A stretch of 64,000 bases of DNA. Origin: Sphagnum compactum (lineage: Eukaryota; Bryophyta; Sphagnopsida; Sphagnales). The notes beneath the pieces were generated by a model, which was given only the letters and a program-made list of their open reading frames with translations, had not been told where the DNA came from and did not search any database. The translations under genes and the position numbers were made by a program. The stretch is taken from positions 620,001 through 684,000 of the forward strand of contig OZ234495.1 in the NCBI GenBank assembly GCA_965153455.1. The letters run 5' to 3'. Shown piece after piece: positions 59,860-64,000 of this stretch (within the stretch, counting starts at the first letter, position 1; each line of letters begins with the position of its first letter).

Positions 59860-62800
59860 GTAAGTACTAATAAGAAGTCTCCCCTCCTATGTGCCTTGTG
59901 ATTAGCTTTTCTTTTAATTAAATAATTAATTAAGTAAATAAATTGGTGAAAATTTTTTAATCGGTGAAATTTTGTTGTAGGGTTATAGGTTCTCGTACGA
60001 GTGCGTTCCCCTGAGGGAGGGAGAGGCACCCAAGGGTGTTCCCAAACCTCAAGAGAACGCACAAGTATGGGAACTTCCCCTTACATAAACAACTCTCTTT
60101 TCATTTCCTTGCTTCTTTCCCATTTCATAGAAAAGAAATATTTCCATGGGAACGTGGGAACATGTAAAATTGGGGGAGCTCCCTTGGCATGACGCCCTAG
60201 GGTTCTTCTACTTGGGGAGATCCCTCAATAGAAAGGGAGTTGTTTATGCGAATAATAATAATAATGAAATAGCAAATCAAGTGATGGTAGGTTTTGGGAT
60301 TTAGGGAGATTTAGGTTATAGATCAGGTTCTAGGGTTTTCAGGTTTAGGGTTTTGTTGAAATTGTCATCAAAATTTAACCATGCAACTAGCCTTTCTTTT
60401 CTTTTTTCAAAATTAGATTAGAACTTCAACAAGGGTTGGAACTGTTTTCATTGGCCCTAACAATTCTTCTTCATACTTATACACAAGCCTATTCAATGTG
60501 CCTTCTATTTATTATTGCATTAATATTATAACCCATGTCTATATAGAGATATGATTTTTTTTTAAATGTAAACTTGCCCTTAGAAGTTAGGGAAATGATT
60601 ATATTTTATTGGTTATGCATAATTAATATTACATAATCTCTATCTTGAACTATGTGCACTAGTTGAAAAATAATACAACATAAATTCTTTATCTACATAT
60701 GTTTACGTTCACAATAACATTCATCCCCAACCCTTGAAAACTCCCATTAGATTAAATTAGTTCCAAAACTCATTAAAAAAAATTGTGACACCTAAAAATG
60801 TGAATGATAATGTGGATTTTTTTATTAACATAAAACCCCAAGGTGAAAGCACTCTCAAAATAAAAGGCCTAACATTAAAAAGCCCTTTTGACAATAAAAG
60901 GCCTAAGATGAAATGGTAGATCAATTCAAATTCACATTTTGGCAATGTCGCACTTATTATCTTTGACCACACTTGAAGACTCCAAACTAATAACCACTAC
61001 CAATGACAATCAATTGATTAAAAACTGAATTAATTTTGTGAAAATTAAGTTCCATTCAAATGAAAATATTGAATAACATTACATGCAACTTGAATTATAT
61101 TAAATTCAATTTAGATTGAATTCAATTTAATTCAAATACGTTCAAATTCAATTGAAATCAAATTTAGTTGGATTCGTATTCAATCAAATAAAGTCCACCT
61201 TAGGTTGACTACTGATGATTTTGGTGTAATAATTTCAAATTTGAAAATATAAAGATGTTAACTTCACTTATTTGAATAATTTTCAAAATATTCTCATAGT
61301 GCATATGAAGTTGCATACAATATTATTATAACTTGGACACATGAAAAAAGTCATGTATTTTAATTAATTCTAGACTTTTGAAAAGTTTAAAATTAACAAA
61401 TGACCATTTTAAAGATTGAAAATTTGGAGAGAAACTTTGATTTGGCAGCCACCATATGACGTAATAATAAATGTTAATAATGATTTGTCTCACTGGATGA
61501 TCCAACAAATAGATGTTTTCAATGTTTCACCTCAAACTCAATAAAGAACTTGATCCTAACAACCAAAATTAGAAAAGTCTAAAATTAATTAAATACATGT
61601 TAAATATGGATAATGATATTCCAAAATTGAAAATGATCAATAATTAACCTTAATTCACAAGGATATGTCCACAATAAGCATTGTAAATAAGTAAATAGTT
61701 TCAATAACATGTCCTTCACCACTACAAGGTGTTTCTTGTGAACCATCCTAAACATTAATAATGTTCTTTTGTTTCTTAGGCCTTCCAAGTGACATATCAA
61801 GCTCTAGTAAGTTCTAACAAAGACATCTAGAAATTTGTGCACTAGTGCAATGGAAAAGTTATCAACATAACAGCAAGCAAACATCAAAGGTGAAAGGCCA
61901 AGTGGTACAAACAAAATGTATACAAAACCTTGTATGTGAAATTTATTATTATAAGTAAAATTTGGAGCATTGAATGATTTACACATTAGATATTGAAAGA
62001 AATTTCCACCAACAATGCACCAAATTGCTAGGTTTAATACATTATGTACCTCCAAGACAATTTACTTGCAATTGTTGTTGTAAGAAGACCCCCGAAGCAT
62101 ATCCAATATTAACATTTTTGCATTAGCTCCAACATTTACAAGCTCTAAAGAAATGTATTAATAAAAAAGGTAATTCATTGCAATATATGCATAACTTACA
62201 TCCACAAACACAAAGCATGGTTATTTGTTATGTAAACTTTGTAAAAAAACTTATTTTCTTAGCTTTTGTGCCACTTGTGAGCTAAGAACTAAAGGTATCA
62301 TTTGAGACTTCATCTTCCTTCTCCCTCACATAATGCTCATTGAAACATTAGGTGTTTTTGGATGATTTAGACTATGTTTTAACACTTTGCTAGTTTGCAA
62401 TGGGCTATGTTGCATAATGTTCACATAACCTTGTCCACCATCAAAGGTATCAAGTCTATCCTTGACACTAGGTTGAAAGCACACTACAATGGACTATTAT
62501 GGAAGTCATAATGGTAGTTTTTTTGGGTTAATCAACTTTGGTCATATATTACTCAAATATAATTTTAAAAATAACAAAAATGAGAAGAGAAACTAAAAAT
62601 TATGTTGTAATCTTCCCAATTCTGAAAAAACATTACACAAAAAAATATTTAGTCCAAGGTGGGACTTTGTAATGTAAGTATGTCAAATGTTACAATCCAT
62701 ATAATTATGGTTATGGACTTTTTGTTTATAGTGGAATTGGAGAACATGCTTATAATTTTATACCACCACAAATTAAAGTATCATACCACTTAAGATAAAA

Positions 62801-64000
62801 AAATCAAGTAAAAAAATCTACCCTTTTTTTTTAGATTAAAAATAGAGCTAGATAATCAGTAAAGCATGGTAAAGTCCATTTAAGTATTTAATTGATTATT
62901 TAGAGACGAAAATTTTGGAAATGTGTTTAAAAGGTTTTAATTAGAGTGTTATAAATTTGAATTTGGGAAAAATAATTGACATCAATATCATTTAAATATT
63001 TTAATTTGAAGCCTAGTTTCACTCGAAAAAAAATACACTAGATTTGGACTTTCGTACATGGATTCTCAACTGTTGTTCTTGGTCCATTGTAATGTGTTTT
63101 CACTCACTAGGTGATGATGGAGAGTTTGAAAGTCCACTCCTTATGTTTAATTCATATTCTATATTTGATAAATTACTTGACTCTATACAATGAGTACTAT
63201 CAATTGACATATCTTTTTCAAACTTGGAAATGAAAGAAGTTGGGGTCAAGAAAAAATAACCTTTTACATAACACTAGAAAGGATCTTAATTTGTTGACCG
63301 CTTGAACATTCAAGAAAAGTGTTTTCTCTTGTATGTTGGTTGCATGCTTGTGGCAATTTTAACTTTCAACAACATGTCAACTTCATAAATTTTTGGGTAA
63401 AATGTCATGCATACAATAATTACCACCATCAAAAAGCATAGTGTAATTAACCAAATGACATGTACATCACACTCACTTGAAAGGTGGGGTCATTGTACTT
63501 GTTCAATATATCGTTAGAGTGCCAAAAACTTATAACAATGTAGTCTTATGTGAGGATCTAAGTTAAAACCTTCAAGAAAATTAATCCTTTTCAAAATAAT
63601 GTACATTGTAGATATTACATGAATAAATCAAGTATCATTTGCAATATGAAACATTTTTATACACATGAATCTAAAGTAGAAATAAATTACATAATACATT
63701 TAAACTATTATTTTCAGGTTTATAATACACACCACCCTTGTTAAAGGTGTAAAACCATGGATTTTTGCATAAAGTGTTTTATGTTGTCATTTTGTTTCAT
63801 CCACAATAGTGCATATAATAATATATGCTTCTATGCATAAATCCCAATCACCTTGGTTTAGTGTTACAAGTTTTTGGGAAAAAGCCATGACACATTGCCC
63901 TACATTGTATATATATGAATTGTGAAAGCACATTATGTGGGGGCCAAGATTGTTGTCTCATTATACTTTTTTAGGGCTACCACATTTGAATTTCAACCAT
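59860..64000. other. AT-rich intergenic region to window end
   Basis: No gene recognised. A small imperfect inverted pair, CATAAACAACTC at about 60085 and GAGTTGTTTATG at about 60237, flanks about 140 bp and could be an old MITE. A telomere-like AGGGTTTTCAGGTTTAGGG lies at about 60333. The remainder is long A/T-rich sequence with self-similar AATTCAA motifs near 61.1 kb. Confidence 0.5.

Noticed and set aside
1-64000. CRISPR arrays, bacterial operons, riboswitches, tRNA or rRNA genes
   Set aside because: None seen. The tandem repeats lack regular spacer structure, and I could not find a tRNA cloverleaf by eye.

Overview
This is a nuclear land-plant window. It shows intron-containing genes with consistent GT-AG junctions, plant-type gene families (class IV HD-Zip-derived START protein, plant TPX2-like protein, Rubisco-methyltransferase-type SET protein), scattered telomere-like AGGGTTTAGGG motifs near promoters, a decayed LINE, and long AT-rich spacers full of degenerate repeats. 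The texture is compatible with a non-seed vascular plant such as a fern. That assignment is inference, not something the sequence proves.

Layout. 1-3970 is a broken non-LTR retrotransposon (LINE), plus strand, entering from the left edge. 5907-7435 (+) is a three-exon cytochrome b5. 8470-10030 is a long fold-back element. 10.8-13.0 kb is AT-rich with tandem repeats. 13367-14327 (+) is a two-exon bL28-type mitochondrial ribosomal protein. 16142-about 23500 (-) is a large SET-domain locus. 23.75-34.0 kb is a gene desert. 34588-38986 (+) is a ten-exon TPX2-like microtubule protein. 39.0-44.5 kb is a second desert. 46110-47192 (-) is a MIF-type tautomerase, and 47665-49555 (+) is CENP-X/MHF2; the two are divergent and share a 472-bp, internally duplicated promoter. 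51712-52578 (-) is a START-only protein of HD-Zip IV ancestry. 54.1-55.9 kb is a repeat cluster containing an inverted-repeat element. 56248-58504 (-), possibly reaching 59614, is a Rad60/NIP45-type SUMO-like-domain protein. 59.9-64.0 kb is AT-rich desert.

The most notable locus is the minus-strand SET region. I could place 17 exons that join in frame into a core of 997 residues. It consists of two paralogous SET plus Rubisco-substrate-binding modules, with several exons of identical length and the same splice positions in both copies. The upstream module has lost the AdoMet-binding features (RG and Asn-His) but keeps the tyrosine. The downstream module keeps RG and Asn-His but has Phe in place of the tyrosine. 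Only about 37 bases separate a read-through stop in module 1 from the only nearby ATG of module 2, which favours one fused gene over two genes.

Functionally the genes are unrelated housekeeping or nuclear genes: ER electron transfer, organellar translation, lysine methylation, spindle microtubules, tautomerase, Fanconi/kinetochore histone fold, and SUMO-related genome stability. They sit in small gene islands separated by repeat-rich spacers. All gene models were joined by eye and no transcript data were available.
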